From: Rhizobium sp.
GTDB lineage: Bacteria > Pseudomonadota > Alphaproteobacteria > Rhizobiales > Rhizobiaceae
NCBI GenBank assembly: GCA_027533385.1
Contig: JAPZUE010000046.1
Coordinates: forward strand, 1 to 50,825
Direction of reading: 5' to 3'
DNA: 50,825 bases
The first letter of the stretch is position 1, and every line of letters starts with the position of its first letter. Shown here piece after piece: positions 1 through 8,050 of this stretch. Position numbers and translations under genes: made by a program. The notes under the pieces were generated by a model. That model did not search any database. It was not told the origin of the DNA and was given only the letters and a program-made list of their open reading frames with translations.

Positions 1-375
1 GATATCGATCTGCCGCATTTGCTCTGCCCCACTCTCCTGTTGATCGCCAACGCCACCATGCCAATCGGCACTTCGGCAGGCAACCAGATGCCCACGGATC
101 GGCTTGTTTTCGCGCACCGCCACCCAATCAGCCCCGCTTACGCCGCAGCAGGCTCTGGATGGGCAATTTTGCAAGATCGTAAGACATTGAATTTATGGTA
201 AATGATTCGTTAAGAGAAAGCTATATGCGCATTACGATTCCGTACATCGAACAAATGTGCCCGCGGCGGCTCACCGCCGATAAGTAACCCTTATCGAAAC
301 CTATATGTACGTTTTTGTTGTACACATTGGATTCCAATGCTAGTTTAGCGTCGGAGCGCAAAACCGGAGCCAACA
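1..375. other. Gene-free left edge and promoter region of the TA module
   Basis: I see no convincing coding region in the first 375 bases. Bases 264-279 form a small perfect hairpin (CGGCGG, loop CTCA, CCGCCG). The last 75 bases hold the palindromes described separately and lead into the antitoxin gene at 376. The rest may be the eroded end of a gene cut by the window edge, but I could not identify one. Confidence 0.4.
306..338 (+). promoter_or_regulatory. Candidate operator of the Phd-type antitoxin
   Basis: Two inverted repeats lie in tandem 38-70 bases before the antitoxin start. TGTAC (306-310) pairs with GTACA (320-324), and ATTGG (326-330) pairs with CCAAT (334-338). Phd/YefM antitoxins repress their own promoters by binding short palindromes at this position, so this is the natural operator candidate. 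The palindromes are visible in the sequence; their role is inferred. Confidence 0.4.
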
Positions 376-669
376 ATGCCCCAGACGCACTATAAGATCA
401 GCGAGGCACGCAAGAACTTCGCCGAGGTTCTCGATCGCGCCAATCAGGGCGAAGAGATCATCATCATGCGCGGCAATGAGATCTATGCCCGTATTGGTCC
501 AGCAGATCCCGCCGGCAAGAGACCCTTCGGCCTCCTGGCGCAGAGGGGTCTTCCCGACGATCTGTTTGACGAGCATGATCCTGAGCAGGCCGCAATCGAT
601 GCCGGCGACTGGAACGACGATCTCGGGGTCTTTCGAGTTGAAACGGTCGACGGGACAAAGCGCTCGTGA
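376..669 (+). CDS. Phd/YefM-family antitoxin
   Basis: This 97-residue protein is the likely antitoxin of a type II toxin-antitoxin pair. It should bind and neutralise the PIN-domain toxin encoded next to it and repress the shared promoter. The N-terminus (residues 5-45) has the Phd/YefM pattern: ISEARKNFAEVLDRA, then a glycine-acid turn, then a beta-strand IIIMRGNEIYARI. The C-terminal half is acidic (for example DEHDPEQAAIDAGDWNDD), as expected for the flexible toxin-binding tail. An SD-like GGAG at 367-370 precedes the ATG. The stop codon overlaps the GTG start of the toxin gene (GTGA), so the two are probably translationally coupled. On a plasmid such a pair usually acts as a post-segregational stability system; that role is inferred from context. 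Confidence 0.85.
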   Translation: MPQTHYKISEARKNFAEVLDRANQGEEIIIMRGNEIYARIGPADPAGKRPFGLLAQRGLPDDLFDEHDPEQAAIDAGDWNDDLGVFRVETVDGTKRS

Positions 670-1043
670 AGCTTCTTCTCGACAGCCATGCCGTCTATTG
701 GTGGACGATCGGGAGCGCGCGACTTTCACCAAATGCACGCTCTCTCATCGAAGACAAGCGTAACGCCGTGCTCGTCAGCGCCGTCTCCTTTTATGAACTC
801 GACAACAAGATGCGGCTGAAAAAGCTTGATCTCAAGCCGCAGGAATTGCGCGCCGCGATCACCTCCAGCGGCTTCCAGACACTGAACATCAGTGACATGC
901 ATGCCGAACTTGCGGCAGCCTTCGACTGGGAGCACCGGGATCCCTGGGACCGGATCCTTGCAGCGCAGACACGGCTCGAGCATTGCGCACTCATCTCGAC
1001 GGATGTGGTGTTCGATGCCGTGCTGCAGGAGAGGGTCTGGTGA
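666..1043 (+). CDS. PIN-domain (VapC-like) toxin ribonuclease
   Basis: This 125-residue PIN-domain protein is the likely toxin partner of the upstream antitoxin. PIN toxins are Mg-dependent ribonucleases that cleave tRNA or rRNA. The acidic active-site pattern is visible: Asp6 in KLLLDSHAVYWW, a Glu in SFYELDNK near residue 44, Asp residues in HRDPWDRILAAQ near residues 91-96, and a further STD near residue 112. The length fits short PIN toxins. The start is GTG at 666, overlapping the antitoxin stop. No frameshift or missing catalytic residue is apparent, so the module looks intact. Confidence 0.87.
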   Translation: MKLLLDSHAVYWWTIGSARLSPNARSLIEDKRNAVLVSAVSFYELDNKMRLKKLDLKPQELRAAITSSGFQTLNISDMHAELAAAFDWEHRDPWDRILAAQTRLEHCALISTDVVFDAVLQERVW

Positions 1044-1053
1044 GGATAAAGCT

Positions 1054-1302
1054 TTGAGAATTCCCGTCGACGTAAAGGAAGCGGCAGGGCGGCTTGAGGA
1101 GCTGACTGAACTTTCACTGCGTGGCGATGAGATCGTAATCTGCCGAGACGAGAGACCGGTCGCGATGCTCACGCCGATCGCTCAGAAAACCGATACTTTC
1201 GAAAAGTTCCTTGCCCTGGCGGAGGAGGGTCGCAAAAATGTGCCGACCGGCACAAGTTCCGACCATTCGGATTTCTACGACGAACACGGCCTGCCCCAAT
1301 GA
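1054..1302 (+). CDS. Orphan Phd-type antitoxin, coupled to a recombinase gene
   Basis: This small protein (82 residues if translation starts at TTG 1054) resembles a second Phd/YefM-type antitoxin. It has the helix AAGRLEELTELSLRGDEIVI, a strand with RDERPVAML, and the C-terminal SDFYDEHGLPQ seen in many antitoxins paired with PIN toxins. No ATG gives this frame a sensible N-terminus; a TTG start ten bases after the toxin stop is the best guess. The expected toxin does not follow. Instead the stop codon overlaps the start of a tyrosine recombinase (ATGA at 1299-1302). It is either the remnant of a second TA pair or an antitoxin now co-expressed with the recombinase. Confidence 0.65.
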   Translation: MRIPVDVKEAAGRLEELTELSLRGDEIVICRDERPVAMLTPIAQKTDTFEKFLALAEEGRKNVPTGTSSDHSDFYDEHGLPQ

Positions 1303-2429
1303 GTGCGGTTGATCGCCGGGTCCAGGATCTCGACACCATCGCCTCTGTCCTACCTATAGAGCGACGTGACGAACTCGCAGAGCTTCTCACCGATCAAGAT
1401 GTCGAGACACTGCGCCATCTGGTCAAGGAAGGGATGGGGGCCAACACGCTACGGGCCATCGCCTCCGATTTGGCCTATCTACAGGCTTGGTCGCTGGCTG
1501 CCACCGGCCGCTCGCTTCCCTGGCCAGCACCTGAAGCGCTCCTTCTCAAGTTTGTTGCGCACCATCTCTGGGATGCGGAAAAGCGCATGACGGACCCGGA
1601 ACACGGCATGCCAGCTGGCGTCGAGCACAAGCTCCGTATTCAAGGGTTGCTTCGATCGTCCGGCCCACATGCGCCTGACACCGTGCGCCGGCGGCTTGCC
1701 ACCTGGTCAACGCTGACGAAATGGCGCGGGTTGAATGGCTTTTTCGGTTCTCCTGCGGTCAAGTCCGCCATCCGACTGGCCGTGCGTGCAACGCCGCGGC
1801 CAAGGAAGCGGAAAAGCGCCAAGGCCGTCACAGGGGATATTCTGTCCAGACTGCTCGCAACCTGCAGGACGGGAACCCTGCGTGATGTCAGAGACCGTGC
1901 GATCCTGATGGTTGGCTTTGCCTCGGGGGGCCGTCGCCGCAGTGAAATCGCAGGCCTCAGGATCGAGCAGCTGCAGCCGGAAGAGCCGATCCAGATTGAC
2001 GGGGCCCCTCCCCTGCCCTCTCTTTCCATTCATCTCGGTCGCACGAAGACAAGCGGTGCCGACAGTGATGAAGTCGTCTACCTCAGCGGTCGACCGGTCG
2101 ATGCGCTGAACGCGTGGCTTGCGGCTGCAAAGATCGACAAGGGCAGTGTCTTCCGGGCAATTGATCGCTGGGGCAATGTTTCGCGCCGACCGCTGGACCC
2201 GAAGGCGATCAATGACATTCTGAAGTACCGGGCGGAACTGGCCGGGCTCGATCCAGCGCAGTTTTCAGCGCATGGCCTGCGCTCTGGTTATTTGACCGAG
2301 GCAGCCAATCGCGGCATCCCCCTCCCCGAAGCCATGGAGCAATCACGGCATCGATCCGTTCAGCAGGCGTCGGAGTACTACAATCACGCACAACGGCGAA
2401 GCGGCAGAGCATCGCGCATGCTTGATTGA
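1299..2429 (+). CDS. Tyrosine recombinase / phage-type integrase
   Basis: This 376-residue protein is a site-specific recombinase that would cut and rejoin DNA through a 3'-phosphotyrosine intermediate. The N-terminal half (about 1-170) has the helical SAM-like core-binding character. The catalytic half carries the family residues: Arg in GGRRRSEIAGLR (about 210-215), HGLR with His325 and Arg328, His351 in QSRHRS, and the probable nucleophile Tyr361 in EYYNH. It starts at an ATG overlapping the orphan antitoxin stop. Its last codons run into a TTGA tandem repeat that supplies the stop. On a repABC plasmid it could resolve multimers or mark integration of this segment; no att site was identified. 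Confidence 0.88.
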   Translation: MSAVDRRVQDLDTIASVLPIERRDELAELLTDQDVETLRHLVKEGMGANTLRAIASDLAYLQAWSLAATGRSLPWPAPEALLLKFVAHHLWDAEKRMTDPEHGMPAGVEHKLRIQGLLRSSGPHAPDTVRRRLATWSTLTKWRGLNGFFGSPAVKSAIRLAVRATPRPRKRKSAKAVTGDILSRLLATCRTGTLRDVRDRAILMVGFASGGRRRSEIAGLRIEQLQPEEPIQIDGAPPLPSLSIHLGRTKTSGADSDEVVYLSGRPVDALNAWLAAAKIDKGSVFRAIDRWGNVSRRPLDPKAINDILKYRAELAGLDPAQFSAHGLRSGYLTEAANRGIPLPEAMEQSRHRSVQQASEYYNHAQRRSGRASRMLD

Positions 2430-2445
2430 TTGATTGATTGATTGA
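2422..2445 (+). repeat. Tetranucleotide tandem repeat (TTGA)x6
   Basis: Six perfect copies of TTGA cover the last codons and stop of the recombinase. Any reading frame through this repeat meets TGA within four codons, so slippage would alter at most the last few residues. Confidence 0.95.
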
Positions 2446-2494
2446 GAAATCTCCGCCTTTTGATCTCAGTACAGCGCGGAAACCAACAACCGGC

Positions 2495-2680
2495 TCCTAC
2501 GGAATTTTCAGCACATGGTTTGTGGTCCGGCTATCTGACCAAGACTGCAGACAGGGGCATTCGGTTGTCGGAGGGATGGAGCAGTCGCGACATCAACCAA
2601 TTCAGCAATCAGCCGAATATGACAACAGTGGCAGTCGAAGAACGGCCAGAGCCACGCAGATTGTCGGTTGGTTGACCACA
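2495..2680 (+). pseudogene. Decayed duplicate of the recombinase 3' end
   Basis: Just downstream of the intact recombinase lies a diverged copy of its catalytic C-terminus. One frame reads EFSAHGLWSGYLTKTADRGI, matching QFSAHGLRSGYLTEAANRGI in the intact gene. After a frameshift near 2570 another frame continues GMEQSRHQPIQQSAEYDN, matching AMEQSRHRSVQQASEYYN. The catalytic Arg of HGLR is changed to Trp and the second Tyr of EYY is changed to Asp, so the copy is dead. It implies a past tandem arrangement of two related recombinases or a recombination scar. Nothing else is recognisable up to the GGDEF gene at 2896. Confidence 0.8.
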
Positions 2681-2895
2681 TGCCTGCATGCCGAGCGATC
2701 AGACCAGTCCATGCGACGCTCCGCTTCCTGCGGTTGACATGTTCACTGGTGTCCATGGCGCTATAGTCTTCAACCTGCAGGACTCAACCTGCTAACAATC
2801 AACCGAATGTTTAGACGACCCTGATAGAGGTAACCGTAATCTCCGGGTTGCGCTCCCTTCCGGAGCTTTGGGCCTCGGCTATCTTCAGGTAGGCA

Positions 2896-4800
2896 ATGGA
2901 TCTTTCGGTCGTCACCAATGCATTTCTGGCGCAAACAGGGCTCATCTGTCTGGCACTGACACTGTGTGTGATGGCGCTGGAGCGCATAGCCGATGAACCG
3001 AATATACCCGGCAGAATAGGGATAGGCCTGCTGTTCGGGGTGACGGGTGCAATCCTGATGAACATGCCGGGGGCAGTGGTCGATGAATACTACTTCGACC
3101 TGCGTCTTGTTCCGGTGGCTGTCGCCGGTCTGGTCGCAGGCCCGATAGGGTCGGCAACAGCAGCGTTCGTGGCGTCGATCGCGCGTGTGGAGATGGGAGG
3201 CGACGGCACCTTGCTCGGGCTCGCAGGGCTCTGGCTGAGTTTTGCTGTTGGCTGTCTCGGCTGGCATGGCCTGAAGAAGGACCGCGACACGGTCGGATAT
3301 GGCGCCTTGTTCGGTGGGATGACGGCAACAGTCGCAATTTCCGCCTTGATCTTGATGCCCGAAACGGCACGTCAAAAGATATTGGCCAGCAATCTGCCAG
3401 GCGTCGTTCTCGTGCTGAACTTCCTGACAGCGTTTATTGCCGCCTGTTATGTCGGCCTCAACCGGCGCCGTAAACGCGATGCCAGGACGGGAGTTCTCCA
3501 TAGTCAGGTTGTTGCAGCGCTCCCAGACGCACTCTACGCGAAGGACCTTGAGGGCCAATTCATCCTGGCAACGGAGCGGAGTGCTGCCTTGTTTGGGGCC
3601 AAAACAGCAGCAGACCTTATCGGCCGGCATGAGGTGGAGTTTCACAAGCGGGGAGATGCCTGGCGCATCCTCCAGGAGGATCGCGCTTTCCTGTCAAATC
3701 CGGCGCCGATGACGATGCAACGGGTCCTGAGGCGAGCCGATCGAGACATCTTTCTTTCGACCGTCAAGGCGCCCTACCTTGACGAGGAAGGGCGTCTGCA
3801 AGGCGTCGTATGCTACAGCACGGATATCACCGCGCAGAAGACGCTTGAGGCAGAGCTGACTGCCACCCAGCATCTCCTGCACACGGCGATCGACGAGATG
3901 GCAGACGGTCTGGCAATGTTCGAACGTGATGGACGCCTCCGGCTCTGGAATCAGCGCTATCTCGAGCTTTTCCCATATGTGGAAGATTTACTGCCTGCCA
4001 AGCCGATGCTCGGTGATATCTTAAGGGCCGGCATCATGCGCGGGCATATCCTGATACCCAAGGGAAAGACTGCCGTTTCATGGGTGGAAGAGGAGTTGCA
4101 GCGCAGCGCTGACGCCCAGACTTCAGAGCTTTTGCTGGACTCAGATCGTTGGGTCGCAAAAAAGACCAGTATCTTGAAAGACAAGGGCTGGGTGACGCTC
4201 TATGCGGATATTACAGAGAAGAAGCTAGCCGTCGCAGAGCTGGAAAAGATTGCCAATCGGGACGGCCTGACTGGTCTTGCCAACCGCCGGTATTTCGACC
4301 TTCAGCTTCAGGCGTCGCTTCGTGATGCACGCGACCTTGGTCGACCCGTTTCTCTCCTGCTGCTCGACGTCGACTTCTTCAAGCCCTTCAATGATACCTA
4401 TGGTCACCCGGCAGGCGACCAGATCCTGAAGACCATTGCGTCAACCCTTCAGGCGTGCTGTCGCAGGCGCACGGATACCGTGGCGCGTTATGGAGGTGAG
4501 GAATTTGCCGTCATCATGCCGGATGCGGACACGGCACTTGCGCAAGAGGCTGCCATCCGCCTGCGCGACGCCGTCCGCGCACTCGGCATCGCGCATGAAG
4601 CCAGCCCTCTTGGGCGCGTTACCGTATCGATCGGTGTTGCAACGCGGGAAGGGCGTTCGAGTGTCATCGCGACGGAGCTTCTGGAGGAATGTGATGCGGC
4701 GCTCTATGTTGCCAAATGTTCAGGCCGTGACACGATCCAAATCGCCGCAAGCAATCCTTCAGATGAACGGCAACCGAGCGTGTTGGCCAGCGCGCGATAG
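2896..4800 (+). CDS. Membrane-bound PAS-PAS-GGDEF diguanylate cyclase
   Basis: This 634-residue protein would make cyclic di-GMP from two GTP in response to a membrane or cytoplasmic signal. Residues 1 to about 195 are five to six hydrophobic segments of the 5TM-LytS type (including GIGLLFGVTGAILMNMPG). Two PAS-like domains follow: about 205-315, ending in CYSTDITAQKTLEAEL, and about 325-445, ending in LYADITEKKL. A GGDEF domain fills the C-terminus (about 455-615). The active-site motif is GGEEF (533-537), preceded by RRTD (524-527), which fits the RxxD inhibitory site five residues upstream, so the enzyme should be active and product-inhibited. It converges on a chemoreceptor gene, pointing to control of motility or biofilm formation. 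Confidence 0.93.
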   Translation: MDLSVVTNAFLAQTGLICLALTLCVMALERIADEPNIPGRIGIGLLFGVTGAILMNMPGAVVDEYYFDLRLVPVAVAGLVAGPIGSATAAFVASIARVEMGGDGTLLGLAGLWLSFAVGCLGWHGLKKDRDTVGYGALFGGMTATVAISALILMPETARQKILASNLPGVVLVLNFLTAFIAACYVGLNRRRKRDARTGVLHSQVVAALPDALYAKDLEGQFILATERSAALFGAKTAADLIGRHEVEFHKRGDAWRILQEDRAFLSNPAPMTMQRVLRRADRDIFLSTVKAPYLDEEGRLQGVVCYSTDITAQKTLEAELTATQHLLHTAIDEMADGLAMFERDGRLRLWNQRYLELFPYVEDLLPAKPMLGDILRAGIMRGHILIPKGKTAVSWVEEELQRSADAQTSELLLDSDRWVAKKTSILKDKGWVTLYADITEKKLAVAELEKIANRDGLTGLANRRYFDLQLQASLRDARDLGRPVSLLLLDVDFFKPFNDTYGHPAGDQILKTIASTLQACCRRRTDTVARYGGEEFAVIMPDADTALAQEAAIRLRDAVRALGIAHEASPLGRVTVSIGVATREGRSSVIATELLEECDAALYVAKCSGRDTIQIAASNPSDERQPSVLASAR

Positions 4801-4938
4801 GGAACCCACTTCGGAAAGGGCCTGGCTGAGACCCCGGCCGCCGCATATGCACGGATTGGCCAACGCGTCTGGCGCCCGATCCTGAGAAGATATCCGAAGC
4901 GTCTTCCCTTATACCGGAAATTCTCCCAGATTTTCCCG

Positions 4939-7494
4939 CTATGCCACTCTGAACGCAGAGGAAGATTGATGCATTGGCCCTCCAGCTGCTGACTGTTCAA
5001 GGCCAAGCTGAAATCGTGCCAACATGGCGGAGAGTTCGTTGACATCGCGTTCAAGGGCGATACTTGCCGCGTGCGTTTCCTGGACATTGGCAGCGTTTCT
5101 TTGCGTGAGCTGGTCCATCGCGCTGACAGCGGTATTGACCTGCTGCAGACCGGTTGCCTGGTCACGGCTTGCCTTGGCAATCTCGGATACGCTGCGGCTG
5201 ATCTCCAGAATGCGGCTGTTCATCCTATGGATGAGATTGCCGGTCTGGTCCACGGACTTCACGCCTCCAGCCACCTCTTGTTCCGCATAGCTGACCAACT
5301 GGCTGATGTCCTTCGCTGCCGTTGCAGAACGCTGGGCAAGTTCGCGCACCTCCTGGGCGACAACCGCAAAGCCTTTGCCGGCCTCCCCTGCCCGGGCAGC
5401 TTCAACACCTGCATTGAGCGCGAGCAGGTTCGTCTGAAACGCGATGGCGTCGATCAGATCGATGATCTGGGTTATCTTTCGTGAGGCCTCCGAAATCCGC
5501 TGCATGGAATTGACGGCTTCTGCCACCACCTCTCCGGACGTCTTCACGTCAGCCAGTATCTCGGTCGCCATCCTGTCGGTCTGAAGCGCAAGATCGGATG
5601 ACCTCGTGACGTTCTGCGTCATCTCATCAATGGTCGCCGCAGTTTCTTCCAGGGACGAGGCCTGCTGTTCTGTTCGCTTGGCGCTATCATGTGCGCCGGA
5701 ACTCAAAATCCGAGACTTCTCATTGACCGAAAACGCCGTTTCTTGCACACACGCCAATGTGTTGCGCATATCGGCGACCGCAGCGTTGAATGTCAGACGT
5801 ATCTCGTCCAGGTCGCCCGCAAACGGTGTATCGACAAAGCAGTTCAACTCTCCGCGTGATACACTGCTCAGTCCAGATGCCAGAGCGTCAATCGCGTGGC
5901 GAATGTCGCGTGCCGCCGCTTCGCGATCGCGATCTGCGGCCTGTCTCTGAGCCTCGGCAAGTTTGCGATTCTCCGCGGCCTCAGCCTCGAACCGTCGCTT
6001 TTCCACGGCATTCGACCGGAAGATCCCAAGGGCGCGTGCCATTGCGCCGATCTCATCACCGCGATCTGAACCCATGATTTCGGTTTCAAGCTGACCGGAT
6101 GCGACACCCTTCATCGTCTCCGTAAGCCTGCGCAGCGGACCACGGATGGAAACCAGCAGGGCGAAGGTTGCGAAGACGGAGAAACCGACTGCGATCGCCG
6201 CAGTTCCCACAGAAAGAACCGTCGACCGTTCTGTCACCTGCCTGGTTGCCTCACCCTGGGTTTCAGCGAAGGCCACGATCTTTGCCCAGGCGCGATCGAT
6301 GATTTCGGCCGTCGACTGGAACGTCTCGGCGCGCATGCCTTCAACCTTGACCAGGTCAAAAACCGTTTCGGAGGTGGCAACGCCTGGTTCCACCACCGCC
6401 TGCGCCAGGCTGCGCAACTGACCGGAAGCCGCCACACCGGGAACGCCTGAAAGCGCAGACTGCATGTTCTTGAGGCTTTCAAGGACCTTGGCTGCCTGAT
6501 CGGATGTGGGATTGCCCATGAGTGTAGTCAGCTCAAGCACGGTTTCGTTGACCGCATCGTTCACTTTCGTTTCGAACAATGCGATCGCCATCCCATCTTG
6601 AATATGTGCGCTGAGCGCAGAGAACTGCTGAAAGGAGGACTGGGAAATCCTCGCCGCCATTGCATCCAGACGTTCAAGATCTGCCGCCAGTTGGCGCGCG
6701 AGCTCTCGAGCCTGTGCGAGCATGGTGTCGTCGAGCACTACCTCCTCGCCTTTGGGGGCGAGGCTTGCCAACGCCTTCAGCCGCCCCCTCACCATGTTTG
6801 AAACCTCAGCGTCCTCTGGCGGAATGGCTTCTGCCAAACGCGCCTCTGTCCGCAGGATCCGGCGCTCACGGGATTTCAGAACCAGAGCCAGTGACGGGCC
6901 ATCACTGGCATTTTCGATCTGGTCGAAGATCGTGCGCAGATCCTTGGAGGCATCGGTCAACCGCTCGGCACTTGTCAACTGTGCCTTGGCGCTCTCGTTC
7001 AACCTCGAAAGTTCCGCATTCGACTGCGCGATGAATTCACGAATGGAGCCGGCAGCAAGCTTGATCTTGTCAATCTGCTCCTGGACATGCTGATGCCCCC
7101 CGGCTGTGCGCTGATGGAGCTCCCACAATTCGTCAACGCGAGGCAGAAGACTGGCTATCGCGGTCTCAATCTCTGCCAGCACCGTATCCATCTCGGTGCC
7201 GGTGTAAGCGCTTCTCATCTGACTGATCTGTTCTGAACGGGCACCAAGGCGCGCCTTCAGCTGATCTCTCCGCTCGAGCGTTGTATCATTGAGGTAGTCA
7301 CTCATTTCCGAATAGGCCTGCTTGAAGGCTGAGAGCTCGGTGACGCTTGCTTCCGTACCCTGCACTTTGCGACTGACCATGTTTCCGGTGAAAAAGGTGA
7401 ATGCGGCAAGCCCGACAATCAGAAGCGAGATCGGAATCATGAAGATCATCAGCTTCGTCTGGATGGATCGGTTAGCGATCATGCGAGCGAGCAT
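4939..7494 (-). CDS. Methyl-accepting chemotaxis protein with a large helical sensor domain
   Basis: This 851-residue chemoreceptor has a transmembrane helix near residues 15-38, a long periplasmic region of about 390 residues that reads as almost entirely alpha-helical, a second membrane helix near 430-455 (AIAVGFSVFATFALLVSI), a HAMP domain, a second HAMP-like segment (GLSSVSRGELNCFVDTPF) and a C-terminal signalling domain. The conserved hairpin tip (FQTNLLALNAGVEAARAGEA) is intact, so it should control CheA. The sensor length suggests a helical bimodular-type or tandem four-helix ligand domain. The start at 7494 is preceded by GGAGGAAAG, a strong ribosome-binding site; an in-frame start five codons upstream is less likely. 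There is no C-terminal CheR-tether pentapeptide. Confidence 0.93.
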   Translation of the reverse strand: MLARMIANRSIQTKLMIFMIPISLLIVGLAAFTFFTGNMVSRKVQGTEASVTELSAFKQAYSEMSDYLNDTTLERRDQLKARLGARSEQISQMRSAYTGTEMDTVLAEIETAIASLLPRVDELWELHQRTAGGHQHVQEQIDKIKLAAGSIREFIAQSNAELSRLNESAKAQLTSAERLTDASKDLRTIFDQIENASDGPSLALVLKSRERRILRTEARLAEAIPPEDAEVSNMVRGRLKALASLAPKGEEVVLDDTMLAQARELARQLAADLERLDAMAARISQSSFQQFSALSAHIQDGMAIALFETKVNDAVNETVLELTTLMGNPTSDQAAKVLESLKNMQSALSGVPGVAASGQLRSLAQAVVEPGVATSETVFDLVKVEGMRAETFQSTAEIIDRAWAKIVAFAETQGEATRQVTERSTVLSVGTAAIAVGFSVFATFALLVSIRGPLRRLTETMKGVASGQLETEIMGSDRGDEIGAMARALGIFRSNAVEKRRFEAEAAENRKLAEAQRQAADRDREAAARDIRHAIDALASGLSSVSRGELNCFVDTPFAGDLDEIRLTFNAAVADMRNTLACVQETAFSVNEKSRILSSGAHDSAKRTEQQASSLEETAATIDEMTQNVTRSSDLALQTDRMATEILADVKTSGEVVAEAVNSMQRISEASRKITQIIDLIDAIAFQTNLLALNAGVEAARAGEAGKGFAVVAQEVRELAQRSATAAKDISQLVSYAEQEVAGGVKSVDQTGNLIHRMNSRILEISRSVSEIAKASRDQATGLQQVNTAVSAMDQLTQRNAANVQETHAASIALERDVNELSAMLARFQLGLEQSAAGGPMHQSSSAFRVA

Positions 7495-8024
7495 TTCTTT
7501 CCTCCACACAAGGCTGAACGCCAGGGCGTCATGCCTGCAACTGAATTCAAACCACCACCCTGGCCAAGTTTTGCTTTGTGACCGACGTCCCAGGGTGTTG
7601 CCGGCCTCAAATGTTCACGAATACTAATTAAGGATAAATTAATTCTCAATGTCGACAGAGTGCATAACCAAGTAATTCATTGCACATTCAATTACACATT
7701 CGCCGAATAGAACACAGAGAACTGAATAGATTGGCACGAAACTGAAAAAGCCTCTCCAACATAAAATCCTTTAGAGACCTATTGGACACGCGCCTCATTA
7801 TGTTCTTTACAGGAGAGAGTCGCCAACATCTAAAACGGCCATAACTTCCATTGTCATCTGAATAAGACGACCAGCTCTTGGAATTATAAACCAACGCCGG
7901 ATGACTGAGCGTTTGGCCATTGATAGGCTCATCACGAACCGGAGGGATGGGCGGGGTTCGATCACAGACCGTCATTCATGTGTCGACGCTCGGTCCACCA
8001 TGTGTCCCGAGCGCTGGTGCCAAA
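7495..8024. other. Gene-free spacer between two chemoreceptor genes
   Basis: About 530 bases carry no convincing coding region. The part next to the 7494 start is AT-rich and contains a short inverted repeat (AATTAA 7626-7631, TTAATT 7639-7644), which would sit in the upstream control region of the first chemoreceptor. I could not assign promoter boxes with confidence; no sigma-54 type GG-N10-GC element was evident. Confidence 0.4.
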
Positions 8025-8046
8025 GGCTGTCCCTTGAGGGACAGCC
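8025..8046 (-). terminator. Hairpin terminator after the second chemoreceptor
   Basis: GGCTGTCCC (8025-8033), loop TTGA, GGGACAGCC (8038-8046) form a perfect 9-bp stem. It begins four bases beyond the stop codon at 8051-8053. On the minus strand only a short run (TTTGG) follows, so termination may be modest. Confidence 0.65.
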
Positions 8047-8050
8047 ACTG

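Noticed and set aside
264..279. Short GC hairpin in the left edge as a terminator
   Set aside because: The 6-bp stem has no T-run and no identifiable gene ends before it.
2422..2445. TTGA tandem repeat as a phase-variation switch of the recombinase
   Set aside because: Every frame through TTGA repeats meets a TGA stop within four codons, so slippage changes only the last few residues, after the catalytic tyrosine.
2770..3645. Long open frame on the minus strand (291 codons) opposite the GGDEF gene
   Set aside because: It is the antisense shadow of a clear GGDEF protein in GC-rich DNA. It has no recognisable domain and an unlikely composition rich in His, Gln and Cys.
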